64,000 nucleotides of DNA from Marinobacter salinus (lineage in GTDB: Bacteria; Pseudomonadota; Gammaproteobacteria; Pseudomonadales; Oleiphilaceae). Both the position numbers and the translations under genes were made by a program. The stretch covers positions 310,001 through 374,000 of the forward strand of contig NZ_CP017715.1 in assembly GCF_001854125.1 (NCBI RefSeq), written 5' to 3'. The notes below the pieces were generated by a model. The model made no database searches, was not told where the DNA came from, and saw only the letters and a list, made by a program, of their open reading frames with translations. Shown one piece after another: positions 11,441 to 20,214 of this stretch; position 1 is the stretch's first letter; each line of letters opens with the position of its first letter.

Positions 11441-11523
11441 TCAGCCATAATTATGTCATAAATGCCGGTTTTTTATCCCCGGTTCCTGTGACACCCTGTG
11501 TGCCATAAACAGGAGAACCAAGC

Positions 11524-13326
11524 ATGACTGACACTCTCATCGACCGCCGTGACCTGGCGTTCCAGCTCTATGAAGTCCTCGATACAGAAGCTCTGGCCGA
11601 ACGTGAGCGCTTTAATGAGCACAGTCGGGATACTTTTGACGCTGTTATTGAAACCGCAGACCGTATGGCTCGCGACAAGTTCGCAACCCACAACAGTGCG
11701 GCAGACAAAGACGAGCCGAAGTTCGTCAATGGCGCGGTGGAAATGCTGCCGGAAGTGAAGGAGGCTTTTGACGCCTACTCGGAAGCTGGATTCATCGCCG
11801 GCCGATACGACTATGATCTGGGTGGGATGCAGTTGCCTGAGTCCGTGATGGCTGCCTGCAACGGCTTCTTCACTGCAGCCAATGCCGGCACCGCGGGCTA
11901 TGCGTTTCTGACCACAGCAGCTGCGAATCTCATTCGCGTGTTCGGCAATGACAAGCAACAGGCCACCTTTTTGCCGCATATGCTCTCGGGCCGCTTCTCC
12001 GGGACCATGGCACTGACTGAACCCCATGCGGGCTCCTCACTTGCTGATATCCGAACCTCGGCGACCCCAACCGAGGAAGGTCATTACCTGATCAAAGGTG
12101 CCAAAATCTATATCTCTGGCGGCGAACAGTCGATTACCGAAAACATCGTTCACATGGTGCTGGCCAAGATCAAGGGGGCTCCGGCCGGTGTAAAGGGAAT
12201 TTCCCTGTTCATTGTGCCCAAGTTCCTGGTTAACGAGGAAGGTAATCCCACGGAGCGTAACGGCGTGAACCTGGCGGGCCTGATCCACAAACTGGGCTAT
12301 CGTGGTACCACCTCCACGGCGCTCAGTTTCGGCGACGATGCGCCGTGCCATGGGTATCTGGTGGGCGAGCCACACCAGGGCTTGAAGTACATGTTTCAGA
12401 TGATGAACGAGGCCCGTGTAGGTGTGGGCTTCGGCGCGGCTGTGATCGGTTACCGTGGCTACATGCACAGCCTCGAATACGCCAAGGACCGGCTGCAGGG
12501 CCGCAAGCCCTCTGAAAAGAACCCTGAAGCACCCCAGGTGCCCATCATAGAACACGCCGACGTACGCCGGATGTTGCTGGCCCAAAAGGCCTACAGCGAA
12601 GGTGGTCTGGCTCTTTGCCTGTATGGCGCGCGCCTGATGGACGACCAGCACACTCACCCCGATGAACAGAAGCGCCTGGAGGCCGGAAAGCTGCTGGATC
12701 TGTTGACTCCGGTGATCAAAGCATGGCCGTCCGAATATGGACCAAAAGCCAACGACCTCGCTATCCAGGTTTATGGCGGCGCCGGGTACACCCGTGAATA
12801 TCCAGCGGAACAATGCTGGCGTGACAATCGACTAAACCCGATTCACGAGGGCACCAATGGCATCCAGGCGCTGGATTTGCTCGGTCGCAAAATCTGGCAG
12901 GATCAGAGCCATGGCTTGCAGCTGCTCATGCAGCAAATGCAGATTGATCTTGAAGCTGCCACGTCTGACCGATGCCAGCAGTGGGCTCTGTCCCTGAGCG
13001 AGACCCTCCAGCAAGCGGTAAAAGTAACCCAGAGTCTGGGCAAATCCCTGATGAGCGAAAATCCGGACAAGGTGCTGGCCAATGCTTCCTGCTATCTGCA
13101 TCTGTTCGGCCATATCATTGTGTCCTGGATGTGGCTTCGCCAGGCCAATGCCGCAGAAAAAGCGTTGGCCTCCGCAAACAGCGATGAAGAGCAAAACTTC
13201 TATCAGGGCAAGCTCCAGGCCGCCCAGTACTTCTTCCACTGGGAGCTGCCCACCGTAGCGCAGGATCTGGTATTGCTGAGAAATCAGGATGACACCTGCC
13301 TGAACATGAAGGCTGAATGGTTCTAG
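11524..13326 (+). CDS. Long acyl-CoA dehydrogenase (600 aa)
   Basis: 600 aa, longer than classical 380-aa acyl-CoA dehydrogenases, like the long FadE-type enzymes of pseudomonads. The FAD-binding middle domain carries MALTEPHAGSSLADI (about 161-175). The probable catalytic base is the Glu in NPIHEGTNGIQ (E442). A helical extension of about 150 residues follows. It oxidises acyl-CoA to enoyl-CoA in beta-oxidation; chain length cannot be told from sequence. The start ATG at 11524 has AGGAG upstream. An AraC remnant sits just before it, and a clear terminator lies 89 bp after the stop. Confidence 0.9.
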   Translation: MTDTLIDRRDLAFQLYEVLDTEALAERERFNEHSRDTFDAVIETADRMARDKFATHNSAADKDEPKFVNGAVEMLPEVKEAFDAYSEAGFIAGRYDYDLGGMQLPESVMAACNGFFTAANAGTAGYAFLTTAAANLIRVFGNDKQQATFLPHMLSGRFSGTMALTEPHAGSSLADIRTSATPTEEGHYLIKGAKIYISGGEQSITENIVHMVLAKIKGAPAGVKGISLFIVPKFLVNEEGNPTERNGVNLAGLIHKLGYRGTTSTALSFGDDAPCHGYLVGEPHQGLKYMFQMMNEARVGVGFGAAVIGYRGYMHSLEYAKDRLQGRKPSEKNPEAPQVPIIEHADVRRMLLAQKAYSEGGLALCLYGARLMDDQHTHPDEQKRLEAGKLLDLLTPVIKAWPSEYGPKANDLAIQVYGGAGYTREYPAEQCWRDNRLNPIHEGTNGIQALDLLGRKIWQDQSHGLQLLMQQMQIDLEAATSDRCQQWALSLSETLQQAVKVTQSLGKSLMSENPDKVLANASCYLHLFGHIIVSWMWLRQANAAEKALASANSDEEQNFYQGKLQAAQYFFHWELPTVAQDLVLLRNQDDTCLNMKAEWF

Positions 13327-13415
13327 GGTTGCTCCGGTAACGGACACCGGGTTATGTGTGAACTGAACATGGCCTGGGGTTGGCGAAATACGGATTTGTG
13401 AGCCAGACTTTCAAG

Positions 13416-13435
13416 GCCGCCCCGCGGGCGGCTTT
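13416..13435 (+). terminator. Intrinsic terminator after the acyl-CoA dehydrogenase
   Basis: GCCGCCC-CGC-GGGCGGC is a perfect seven-pair GC stem with a three-base loop, followed by TTT. Confidence 0.7.
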
Positions 13436-13494
13436 GTCTCGGCAAGTTGGGTAAATAAACAATAAAAAAACTCGACCACAAGGAAAGATCGGCC

Positions 13495-13752
13495 ATGACA
13501 GCGTCCAGTTCTCCATTCGTAATCGCAAACGTCTCGGTTCACGACAGGCTTCGCCAGTTCCTCAGCTCGGGCAGGCTGCTCGAGATTGTTTACCGGGATA
13601 GCGCCGGCCAGATTTGCACGGTTCACGATGTTATCCGGGACCAGTTCAGCCGGGCTGGCCAGGAATTTGTACTGCTCGGCAGGGGAAATATGATCGGCAT
13701 TGATCATGTAGTCACCATAGATGGCGAGCGCCTCCCGGTAAGTCAGTATTAA
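13495..13752 (+). CDS. Small hypothetical protein, 85 aa
   Basis: 85 aa, soluble, no signal peptide. The central part (about 16-75) alternates short hydrophobic strands (LLEIVYRD, EFVLLGRGN, VVTIDGE), which looks like a small beta-barrel. There is a faint resemblance to Rho-binding antiterminator-like (Rof) proteins, but I would not assign it. The start has AAGGAAAG upstream. It lies alone between a terminator and a small lipoprotein gene. Confidence 0.6.
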   Translation: MTASSSPFVIANVSVHDRLRQFLSSGRLLEIVYRDSAGQICTVHDVIRDQFSRAGQEFVLLGRGNMIGIDHVVTIDGERLPVSQY

Positions 13753-13843
13753 CCAAAGGGTAATAGGGCCGTAATTGTATGTCTCGGGTCATGGCCTTAC
13801 CCTGTCCTGCGTTGTAAAGACCGACCAACAGAGGGATATGGTT

Positions 13844-14137
13844 ATGAACAGGTTTACAGTAGGCACATTCGCGGTGGTTATGAGTCTTGGCCTTGCTGCG
13901 TGCAGCTCGGAAGACGAAGGCGGCATGGATGTCGAGCAGGCTGCGGATAACGCCGGAGACATGATGGAAGACGCCGGTGACGCCACCGAAGAAACCCTTG
14001 AGGAAGCAACCGGGCAGGATGAAGGCGCTTTGGGTGAGCTTCAGGAGGGCGCGGAAAACGCTGCCGATGAAATGGGTGACGCAGCCGAAGAAGCCGGCGA
14101 CTCCATGAAAGAGGGCTATGAGGAAATGACCCAGTAA
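13844..14137 (+). CDS. Small acidic lipoprotein, 97 aa
   Basis: The start at 13844 is chosen over ATG 13838 because GAGGGA is eight bases from the second ATG and only one or two from the first. A lipoprotein signal peptide ends at LGLAAC (lipobox, Cys about residue 19). The mature part is very rich in Ala, Glu, Asp, Gly and Met with repeated NAxD, AxDxxE and EEAG units, probably one amphipathic helix. It should be anchored in the periplasm or outer membrane. Similar low-complexity acidic lipoproteins are found in marine bacteria, often annotated as hypothetical. Function unknown. Confidence 0.72.
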   Translation: MNRFTVGTFAVVMSLGLAACSSEDEGGMDVEQAADNAGDMMEDAGDATEETLEEATGQDEGALGELQEGAENAADEMGDAAEEAGDSMKEGYEEMTQ

Positions 14138-14153
14138 TTTCCACAGGTTTATT

Positions 14154-14177
14154 GGGTAGAGGTAGAGGCCTCTACCC
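14154..14177. terminator. Hairpin between convergent genes
   Basis: GGGTAGAG (14154-14161) pairs with CTCTACCC (14170-14177). It lies between the acidic lipoprotein gene and the convergent CDF fragment and ends exactly at the latter's stop codon. The T-tract is weak, so its strength as a terminator is uncertain. Confidence 0.5.
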
Positions 14178-14390
14178 TTAAACGATGTCCCGGATTTCGG
14201 GGAAAGCCTCCTGTACCTCTGTTCCGGTTTCCTTTGCCACAGTCACCAGCAGGTATCCCATCAATACTGTTCCCAGTGTCTCAAACCGTTCGTGACCATA
14301 GGGTTGGTCGCTATCGGGGTGCGGGGCTGTCTCAAAATCGTCATGTTTCGGTAATGGCACGTAAATGTAGGTGAAACATTGCCCGTTCAC
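14178..14390 (-). pseudogene. Fragment of a cation diffusion facilitator
   Basis: A 70-codon open frame. Residues 24-46 contain HPDSDQPYGHERFETLGTV, which closely follows the CDF/ZT-dimer motif (D-x-D-H-P-Y-G-H-x-R-x-E) of heavy-metal exporters such as FieF. A whole CDF protein is about 300 aa with six helices; here only one partial helix region remains and the C-terminal 20 residues look unrelated. I read it as a gene remnant, though a short expressed peptide cannot be excluded. Confidence 0.5.
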
Positions 14391-14443
14391 CCTTTAAGTC
14401 TCACAGCAATAACACCTGATAGAGACCAAATAGGGTAACGATT

Positions 14444-16183
14444 ATGTATCAAAAGAACGGAAAGTCCCTGTTCAAGCTTTCTGCGCTGGCGCTTGCTATC
14501 GCAGGTACGGCGTTTGTTGCCGGCTGCTCGGACGACGATAACGACTCATCCACCCAGGCAAGTGCTTTCGATTCCGACAATCAAAAGCTGACTCGATTGG
14601 CGACCGTTCCGCTTGGCTCGGAAGTCACCGGTCTGTTCCTGTCCGAGGAAGGGGATCTGTTCTTCAACGTACAGCATCCGTCGGATAGCAATATGACTGA
14701 AGATGCAGATGGCAACGTTTTCTCCGCGGCTGCGGTTGGCGTGATTCGGAGCGCAGACTTCGCAGCATCTGACCTTGGTTTCAACGAGCTTTCCATGCCG
14801 GCAACTGCCGAGGAAAAGGAACTGGTCCGCACGGCTATTGGTTCCTACGATGTGCTTGCACAGAACGGTGATGCTTGGGCTGGTGCTCCGACTGGCGGTA
14901 TGGGTGCGATTAACACCCTGGATGGTACAGCGACCATCAAAGTCTCTAATGACCCGGATTTCAATGCCTTCATCAGTACCGGTGCCGGCGAGGGTTATCT
15001 GTTTACCAACTGGGAAGACCGCCCGGGTGGTATGAGCCGGATGAAGATCCGCAAGGATGACAATGGCAATTGGAACGTCGTTGATAACGACGTCATGATG
15101 ATCGATTTCGGCACGGTAGCAGGTACTTGGGTGAACTGTTTTGGCACCCTCTCTCCCTGGGGTAACCCCCTGACTTCCGAAGAACTTTATTTTGATGCTA
15201 CGGCAGACTGGAATAACTCAAACTACAACTATATCTCTGACGTTGAAGCTCTGGAAACCTATCTGGGCGAGTACCCTAACCCGTACAACTATGGCTATAT
15301 CGTTGAAATCACAGAACCTACGGCAGCCACTCCCGTTCCGGTGAAAATGCGTGCACTGGGCCGTTTTTCCCATGAAAACGCCGTCGTTATGCCGGATGAG
15401 AAAACCGTCTACCTGAGTGATGACGGGACTGGTACGGTTTTCTTCAAGTTTATTGCTGATACCGCAGGTGATCTTACCAGCGGTACCCTTTATGCGGCGA
15501 AAGCGACCCAGGACGGTTCGAACGATCCAGCTGTCGCCGGGTTCGACCTTGAGTGGGTTGAACTGGCGTCGGGCGACAACGCCACAATTGAAAGCTGGGT
15601 AGCCGAGTACGACGGCATTGATCAGACTGACTTTGTCGATGGCAGCACCAGCTACATCTCTGACGCCGAGATTAATAACTGGGCTGAGGGTAAGTTGAAT
15701 CAGGACCTGGACGGAGACGGCACCGTTGAGGATGACACCTTCGGTGATGACAGGGTTGCATTCCTCGAGTCCCGGAAAGCAGCTGCGGCTCTCGGTGCGA
15801 CTGCCGAGTTCCGTAAAATGGAAGGTGTGAACATTAACCTGGAAGGCGCCGCTGACGGCTCTGTTCCCTTCGCCTACATGGCGATGGCCAACTTCAACGC
15901 CACCATGGGCGATGATCAGGGCGACATCCTGCTGGATGCTACCAATGGAGACTGCGGCGTGGTTTATCAGATGCCGCTTTCCCCAACCTTTGACATCACG
16001 CGAATGGTGCCGGCTATCGTGGGCGGGCCCTATGACGAAAACGCAACTGTGAATAATTGCAGTGCCGACAACATCTCTGAGCCCGATAACGTTCTGGTTC
16101 TCCGGGACGGGCGGGTATTGATTGGCGAGGATACCGGCGAGCACGAGAACAATATGCTCTGGCTGTTCGATCCGGAAGCCTGA
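14444..16183 (+). CDS. PhoX-family (DUF839) lipoprotein
   Basis: 579 aa. Signal peptide with lipobox FVAGC (Cys about residue 28), then a Asp/Ser-rich linker. The body matches the PhoX/DUF839 beta-propeller family: EEGDLFFNVQHPSDSN (about 68-83), AWAGAPTGGMGAI (about 145-157) and the loop RFSHENAVVMPDEKTVYLSDD (about 307-327). PhoX proteins are Ca2+/Fe-dependent periplasmic phosphatases, but many DUF839 members have unproven activity. This one is a lipoprotein rather than a Tat substrate. It is followed by a strong terminator-like hairpin and then a di-haem lipoprotein gene on the same strand. AGGGTAA lies seven bases before the start. Confidence 0.82.
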   Translation: MYQKNGKSLFKLSALALAIAGTAFVAGCSDDDNDSSTQASAFDSDNQKLTRLATVPLGSEVTGLFLSEEGDLFFNVQHPSDSNMTEDADGNVFSAAAVGVIRSADFAASDLGFNELSMPATAEEKELVRTAIGSYDVLAQNGDAWAGAPTGGMGAINTLDGTATIKVSNDPDFNAFISTGAGEGYLFTNWEDRPGGMSRMKIRKDDNGNWNVVDNDVMMIDFGTVAGTWVNCFGTLSPWGNPLTSEELYFDATADWNNSNYNYISDVEALETYLGEYPNPYNYGYIVEITEPTAATPVPVKMRALGRFSHENAVVMPDEKTVYLSDDGTGTVFFKFIADTAGDLTSGTLYAAKATQDGSNDPAVAGFDLEWVELASGDNATIESWVAEYDGIDQTDFVDGSTSYISDAEINNWAEGKLNQDLDGDGTVEDDTFGDDRVAFLESRKAAAALGATAEFRKMEGVNINLEGAADGSVPFAYMAMANFNATMGDDQGDILLDATNGDCGVVYQMPLSPTFDITRMVPAIVGGPYDENATVNNCSADNISEPDNVLVLRDGRVLIGEDTGEHENNMLWLFDPEA

Positions 16184-16209
16184 TCGATTCATTGTTGTTG
16201 ACAAGCATT

Positions 16210-16235
16210 GGGGAGGCCGTCAGGCCTCCCCGTTT
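16210..16235 (+). terminator. Terminator/attenuator between PhoX-like and di-haem genes
   Basis: GGGGAGGCC-GTCA-GGCCTCCCC is a perfect nine-pair hairpin followed by GTTTT. It lies between two co-directional genes that are only 74 bp apart and leaves 22 bases before the next start. It should cut or reduce read-through into the di-haem gene unless relieved. Confidence 0.75.
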
Positions 16236-16257
16236 TCGTTGAAAAGTGGTGCAATCC

Positions 16258-17892
16258 ATGAAGCGTCTATTTCTGTTTACAGTTCTTGGAGTGACGGTAT
16301 CTTTATCCGGTTGCGGCGACGATGAACTGCCTTCGGTTGTCGTTCCGGAAGATTTTGAATTGGTGTCGGATGATCCCGTCCGTCCGGCTATCTCGGCTGA
16401 CACCCTCTACAACCGCGAGGCCGTTATCCCGCCACAGTGCTATACCAAAACCGAGGCTGTGAATAATCCCTGCTACACCTGCCACCAGACCTATTCAGAT
16501 TCTGATCGCCCCAACAGCATGGCCGATGGCTTTCTGCAGGGGGACTACAACTTCTCGGAGCTTGGTGTTCACAACCACTGGGCCAACCTGTTCGTGGACC
16601 GGCGTGATGCCATTTCCGATATCAGTGACAGCGATATCGAGGATTACGTGGACACAGACAACTACAGTGACTTTGTGGAGCGGCTGGAAGGGGATGAAAA
16701 CTGGACGGGTCCGGTTCCGGCAATTGAAGACCTGGAACACGGTGCGGATGCTTTTGATGAATATGGACTTGCCAGGGATGGGAGCGGTTGGGTCGCGTTC
16801 AACTATAAGCCGCTACCAAGCACGTTCTGGCCGACCAATGGGTCCACAGATGACGTGATCATCCGTCTCCCCGAGAAATTTCGGACCGCTTCCTGTGGAG
16901 ATAACGCGAACCGGTTCTCGCGGGACGTCTATTTCACCAATCTGGCATTGCTTGAAATGGCGATGAAGGACTTGCGGGAGATAACCACGCCGCCTATTGA
17001 TGAAAACAGCGTCTGTGCAGATCTGAATAATGACGGGATGCTCGGCGAAGTAGTTGGTATTCAGGCAAGGGCTTCCTACGTTGGCGGTGCTGCTGGCCAG
17101 GAACTGGAGAGGATGGCTTATCCGGAGGGTACCCAGTTCATCCATACCGTGCGGTACCTGGGATTTGACGGTGGTGACATTGTTCCGTCAAAACGAATGA
17201 AGGAAGTGCGGTACATGAAAAAGGTGAAAAACTACTCAGTGGCAGAGCTGGCCTCCCTGTACGGCAATGAGCGACAGGAAAAAATTGATGGCAACCTGCC
17301 CGTTTATTCAGACCATGGTGACAAAGGGCTGAATAATGGTATGGGTTGGGAAGTTCTTGGTTTTATTGAAGATGCTGACGGGGAGCTGCGTAAGCAGACG
17401 TATCAGGAACAGATGTTTTGTATGGGATGCCACGGCACCATTGGAACAACGATTGATCAGACCTTTGCGTTTCCGAGAAAGGTCACTGGCGCAAGAGGCT
17501 GGGGTTACATCGACCTGAAAGGCATGCCCGATGTGCCGAACCTGGGTGAGCAAAAGGGCGAGATTCTGCAGTACCTTGAGCGCGCAGGCGGCGGTAATGA
17601 GTTCAGAGATAACCCTGAAATGAGGGAACGGTGGTTTAATGATGATGACTCTGTGAGGGTGGCCGAGGTAATCGCTGCCGACGTTTACACCCTTATTACT
17701 CCGAGTCGGGAGAGAGCGGTTGCACTGAATAAGGCCTACAAGGTGATTGTTGGTGAGCAGAGCTACGTGTACGGGCGCGACGCGACGATTGTGCCAGCCA
17801 GGAATGTATACCGCGAAGTTGATCCGGAAGAGGCTGCGCCACTTGAGGCTGACAGTCGGATAAGTCATTGGGACCTCCGGCTGGACTGGTAA
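16258..17892 (+). CDS. Lipoprotein with two c-type haem motifs
   Basis: 544 aa from ATG 16258; GTG codons at 16246 and 16249 are alternatives but would make the signal peptide odd. Lipobox LSLSGC puts the lipid on Cys19. Two haem-binding motifs are present: CYTCH at residues 72-76 and CMGCH at 388-392, about 310 residues apart. The rest has no domain I recognise and many aromatic and acidic residues. It is expected in the periplasm, lipid-anchored, and able to carry two haems c. It is paired with the PhoX-like gene. It could be an oxidase, a peroxidase-like enzyme or an electron carrier; the sequence does not decide. Confidence 0.8.
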   Translation: MKRLFLFTVLGVTVSLSGCGDDELPSVVVPEDFELVSDDPVRPAISADTLYNREAVIPPQCYTKTEAVNNPCYTCHQTYSDSDRPNSMADGFLQGDYNFSELGVHNHWANLFVDRRDAISDISDSDIEDYVDTDNYSDFVERLEGDENWTGPVPAIEDLEHGADAFDEYGLARDGSGWVAFNYKPLPSTFWPTNGSTDDVIIRLPEKFRTASCGDNANRFSRDVYFTNLALLEMAMKDLREITTPPIDENSVCADLNNDGMLGEVVGIQARASYVGGAAGQELERMAYPEGTQFIHTVRYLGFDGGDIVPSKRMKEVRYMKKVKNYSVAELASLYGNERQEKIDGNLPVYSDHGDKGLNNGMGWEVLGFIEDADGELRKQTYQEQMFCMGCHGTIGTTIDQTFAFPRKVTGARGWGYIDLKGMPDVPNLGEQKGEILQYLERAGGGNEFRDNPEMRERWFNDDDSVRVAEVIAADVYTLITPSRERAVALNKAYKVIVGEQSYVYGRDATIVPARNVYREVDPEEAAPLEADSRISHWDLRLDW

Positions 17893-17923
17893 CCACCAGG
17901 CACTGATTATCGGCAAATGTCTG

Positions 17924-17974
17924 CCGCAAACCGGGTTGATTCTGTTACAGAATGAACCTGTTTTGCGGTTTTTT
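17924..17974 (+). terminator. Long intrinsic terminator
   Basis: CCGCAAA at 17924 pairs with TTTGCGG ending at 17968, and inside GGTT-ATTCTGT pairs with ACAGAAT-AACC, giving a long imperfect stem. A run of six T follows (17969-17974). It ends the di-haem lipoprotein transcript. Confidence 0.85.
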
Positions 17975-18115
17975 ATTTCAGGAACTCCGAATCCCGCCGT
18001 TATGTACATAGAATGAACTAAAGTATGAGTTAATTAATTACGTCAATTCTTTACGCTCCATACTGGCCTTTAATAACAAAATGAGTATTGAGAAAACAAA
18101 AACGATGAGGTTGCT

Positions 18116-19756
18116 ATGGCGTTACTCGATCGGGCAGCGATTCTTTTGGGGGTGGCAATTGCGGTCATTGTTGCTGTTGCCGGCTTTTTGGTGGCGCCAT
18201 TGCTAGGGCTTGAGCCAGCGTCATTACTCATCGGTCTGATAGTGGGGCTCGCGCTGGCCGGGGGCTACCTGATAGTCCGGGTGTTGGAGCCTGTCGAACG
18301 GGGCATCAAGGGCCTGAACGACGGTTCACTGCCGGATGATCATCCGTTGCAGAAACAGTGTGCGGGTCTGCTCTCGGATGCCCGTGCTGGCCGTGCGCTG
18401 GTTCAGACGCTGGCCGGCAGTGCTGACCAGAATGCAATTTCCGCAGCTCAGGTATCCTTCGCAGCAGATCAGCTGAAGTTGCGCCTTGATCGTCAGGTGG
18501 AAGAAACGGCCCAGATGGCGGACTATGCCGGCCAGATTACCGAGACGGTTCGGGAGTCTTCCGAGCAGGCTAAGGAAGCTTCAGCCATGGCGCATCAGGC
18601 CAGCGAGACCAGTGGCGAAGGCCGCCAGGCTCTTATCGAGGCGATCGAAAGCGTACGTCAGGTGCACCAGCAATCCGGGGAAAACCTGAGACTGATTCAG
18701 GAGTTGAGCGAGAAATCCAACAAGATCCAGGGCGTAACCACGACCATTCAGAGCATAGCGGAACAGACCAACCTGCTGGCCCTTAATGCTGCGATTGAGG
18801 CAGCACGAGCCGGTGATCAGGGCCGTGGGTTTGCCGTAGTCGCTGACGAAGTGCGTCAGCTCGCGGGCAGGACCGCCCATGCCACTGGCGAAGTCGCTGA
18901 AACCCTTCAGGAAATCCGTTCCGATACTACGCTGATTGTCTCCCGGATTGAAGACCTGGCCCGGAGTGTGGAGGAAGGACTGACCTCCGTGGAAAGTGTG
19001 GGTGAGCGCCTGGATCAGATCCGGGACCAGTCCGACCGCGTTCAGCAGCAGGTGGCAAGGATCGCAGAGATTGACCAGAACAATGAGCAGAGCCTGGAAC
19101 AGGTATTTTCAGCAATCGAAACGGTGCGGGACCAGATTTCCGAGAGCGATTCCAGTGTCGCTTCCCTGGCTGAGCAGGCCGCGACACTTATGGAGCTGGC
19201 AGAAAAAGCCAACGCCTCTTTTGCGCTGAACAGCGAAGCCAGCTACCACCGCGCCTTCTTCGATCAGGCCAAGTCAGGGGCAGAGCAAATCGGTGCGTTG
19301 TTCGAGCAGGCGATTCAGGATGGTAAACTTTCCGAGTCGGCATTATTTGACAAGAAGCGTGAACCGATCCCGAACACCCACCCGCCTAAATATTCCAGCG
19401 CCTTTGACAGGTTCACCGACCAGCATCTCCCGGCTGTTCAGGAACAGGTCAAAAATGCCCACGAAGCGATGGTTTTCGCTGCCGCCTGTGCTCCGGACGG
19501 CTATATACCCACACACAACCGGGACTTTGCCCATGCTCCGACCGGCGATCCGAAGGTGGATCTGGTAAAGAGCCGGAGCAAGCGTCTGTTTAACGATCGT
19601 ACGGGCATCCGCTGTGGTAGCCACACCCAGGATATGCTTTTGCAAACCTATCGCCGGGATACCGGTGAAATCATGCACGATCTCTCGGTGCCAATCTATG
19701 TGAATGGCAAGCACTGGGGTGGTTTCCGCCTCGGTTATCGTCCGGATAGTCACTGA
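18116..19756 (+). CDS. Chemoreceptor with C-terminal sensor domain
   Basis: 546 aa. Two membrane helices near the N-terminus (about 7-31 and 35-56) with almost no periplasmic loop, so it cannot sense by a classical periplasmic domain. The cytoplasmic methyl-accepting part has the conserved tip [20 protein letters not shown] (about 219-238). After it, residues about 375-546 form a separate domain with [12 protein letters not shown] and a final [18 protein letters not shown], which resembles a Cache/PAS-like ligand domain seen at the C-terminus of some proteobacterial chemoreceptors. It should sense a cytoplasmic signal. No che genes are nearby. GAGGTTGCT precedes the start. Confidence 0.88.
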   Translation: MALLDRAAILLGVAIAVIVAVAGFLVAPLLGLEPASLLIGLIVGLALAGGYLIVRVLEPVERGIKGLNDGSLPDDHPLQKQCAGLLSDARAGRALVQTLAGSADQNAISAAQVSFAADQLKLRLDRQVEETAQMADYAGQITETVRESSEQAKEASAMAHQASETSGEGRQALIEAIESVRQVHQQSGENLRLIQELSEKSNKIQGVTTTIQSIAEQTNLLALNAAIEAARAGDQGRGFAVVADEVRQLAGRTAHATGEVAETLQEIRSDTTLIVSRIEDLARSVEEGLTSVESVGERLDQIRDQSDRVQQQVARIAEIDQNNEQSLEQVFSAIETVRDQISESDSSVASLAEQAATLMELAEKANASFALNSEASYHRAFFDQAKSGAEQIGALFEQAIQDGKLSESALFDKKREPIPNTHPPKYSSAFDRFTDQHLPAVQEQVKNAHEAMVFAAACAPDGYIPTHNRDFAHAPTGDPKVDLVKSRSKRLFNDRTGIRCGSHTQDMLLQTYRRDTGEIMHDLSVPIYVNGKHWGGFRLGYRPDSH

Positions 19757-19823
19757 CATTTACGGCGTTCGGGAAAGTGGGGCTGTGCTAGAATCGGGGT
19801 TACAGTCAAAAGGAGGTAGTCTC

Positions 19824-20189
19824 TTGGCCGATCCCGAATACATCCCCGCAGATTCCGATCCAATGGCCCGTCGTTCGGATCCTGCTCGCAATCTTGCAGT
19901 GGTTGTCTATATCCTCCAGGCACTCTCGTTTTTTGTCGGTGGCATTACTGGTCTCGTCGGTGTGATCATTAACTACGTCAAACTGGACGATGTTCGGAAT
20001 ACCTGGATAGAGCGGCATTTCCAGTGGCAGATCCGTACCTTCTGGATCGGTCTTCTCTGGACGGTGATCGGCATCGTAACCGCGCCTCTGATCATTGGCT
20101 GGTTTATCCTTCTGGGGATATCGATCTGGATTATTTACCGGATTGTCAAAGGGGCGCTGGCCTTGAACGAAGGCAAGGCTCCTTCCTGA
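19824..20189 (+). CDS. DUF4870-like small membrane protein
   Basis: 121 aa from TTG 19824, chosen because AAAAGGAGGT lies nine bases upstream; a longer frame begins inside the chemoreceptor gene. After a short hydrophilic start there are three membrane helices, with YVKLDDVRNTWIERHFQWQI between the first two. This matches the COG3671/DUF4870-like family of uncharacterised membrane proteins. It follows the chemoreceptor by 67 bp and converges on an MFS gene. Function unknown. Confidence 0.8.
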   Translation: MADPEYIPADSDPMARRSDPARNLAVVVYILQALSFFVGGITGLVGVIINYVKLDDVRNTWIERHFQWQIRTFWIGLLWTVIGIVTAPLIIGWFILLGISIWIIYRIVKGALALNEGKAPS

Positions 20190-20214
20190 GAAGCCGGCCT
20201 GAGAAACCGGGGCA

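Noticed and set aside
12037..12813. Minus-strand 258-codon open frame
   Set aside because: Antisense to the 600-aa acyl-CoA dehydrogenase, with no ribosome site or domain.
15218..16204. Minus-strand 328-codon open frame
   Set aside because: Antisense to the PhoX-family gene. Its protein has no recognisable domain and crosses the gene end.
17308..18009. Minus-strand 233-codon open frame
   Set aside because: Antisense to the di-haem gene and runs through its terminator.
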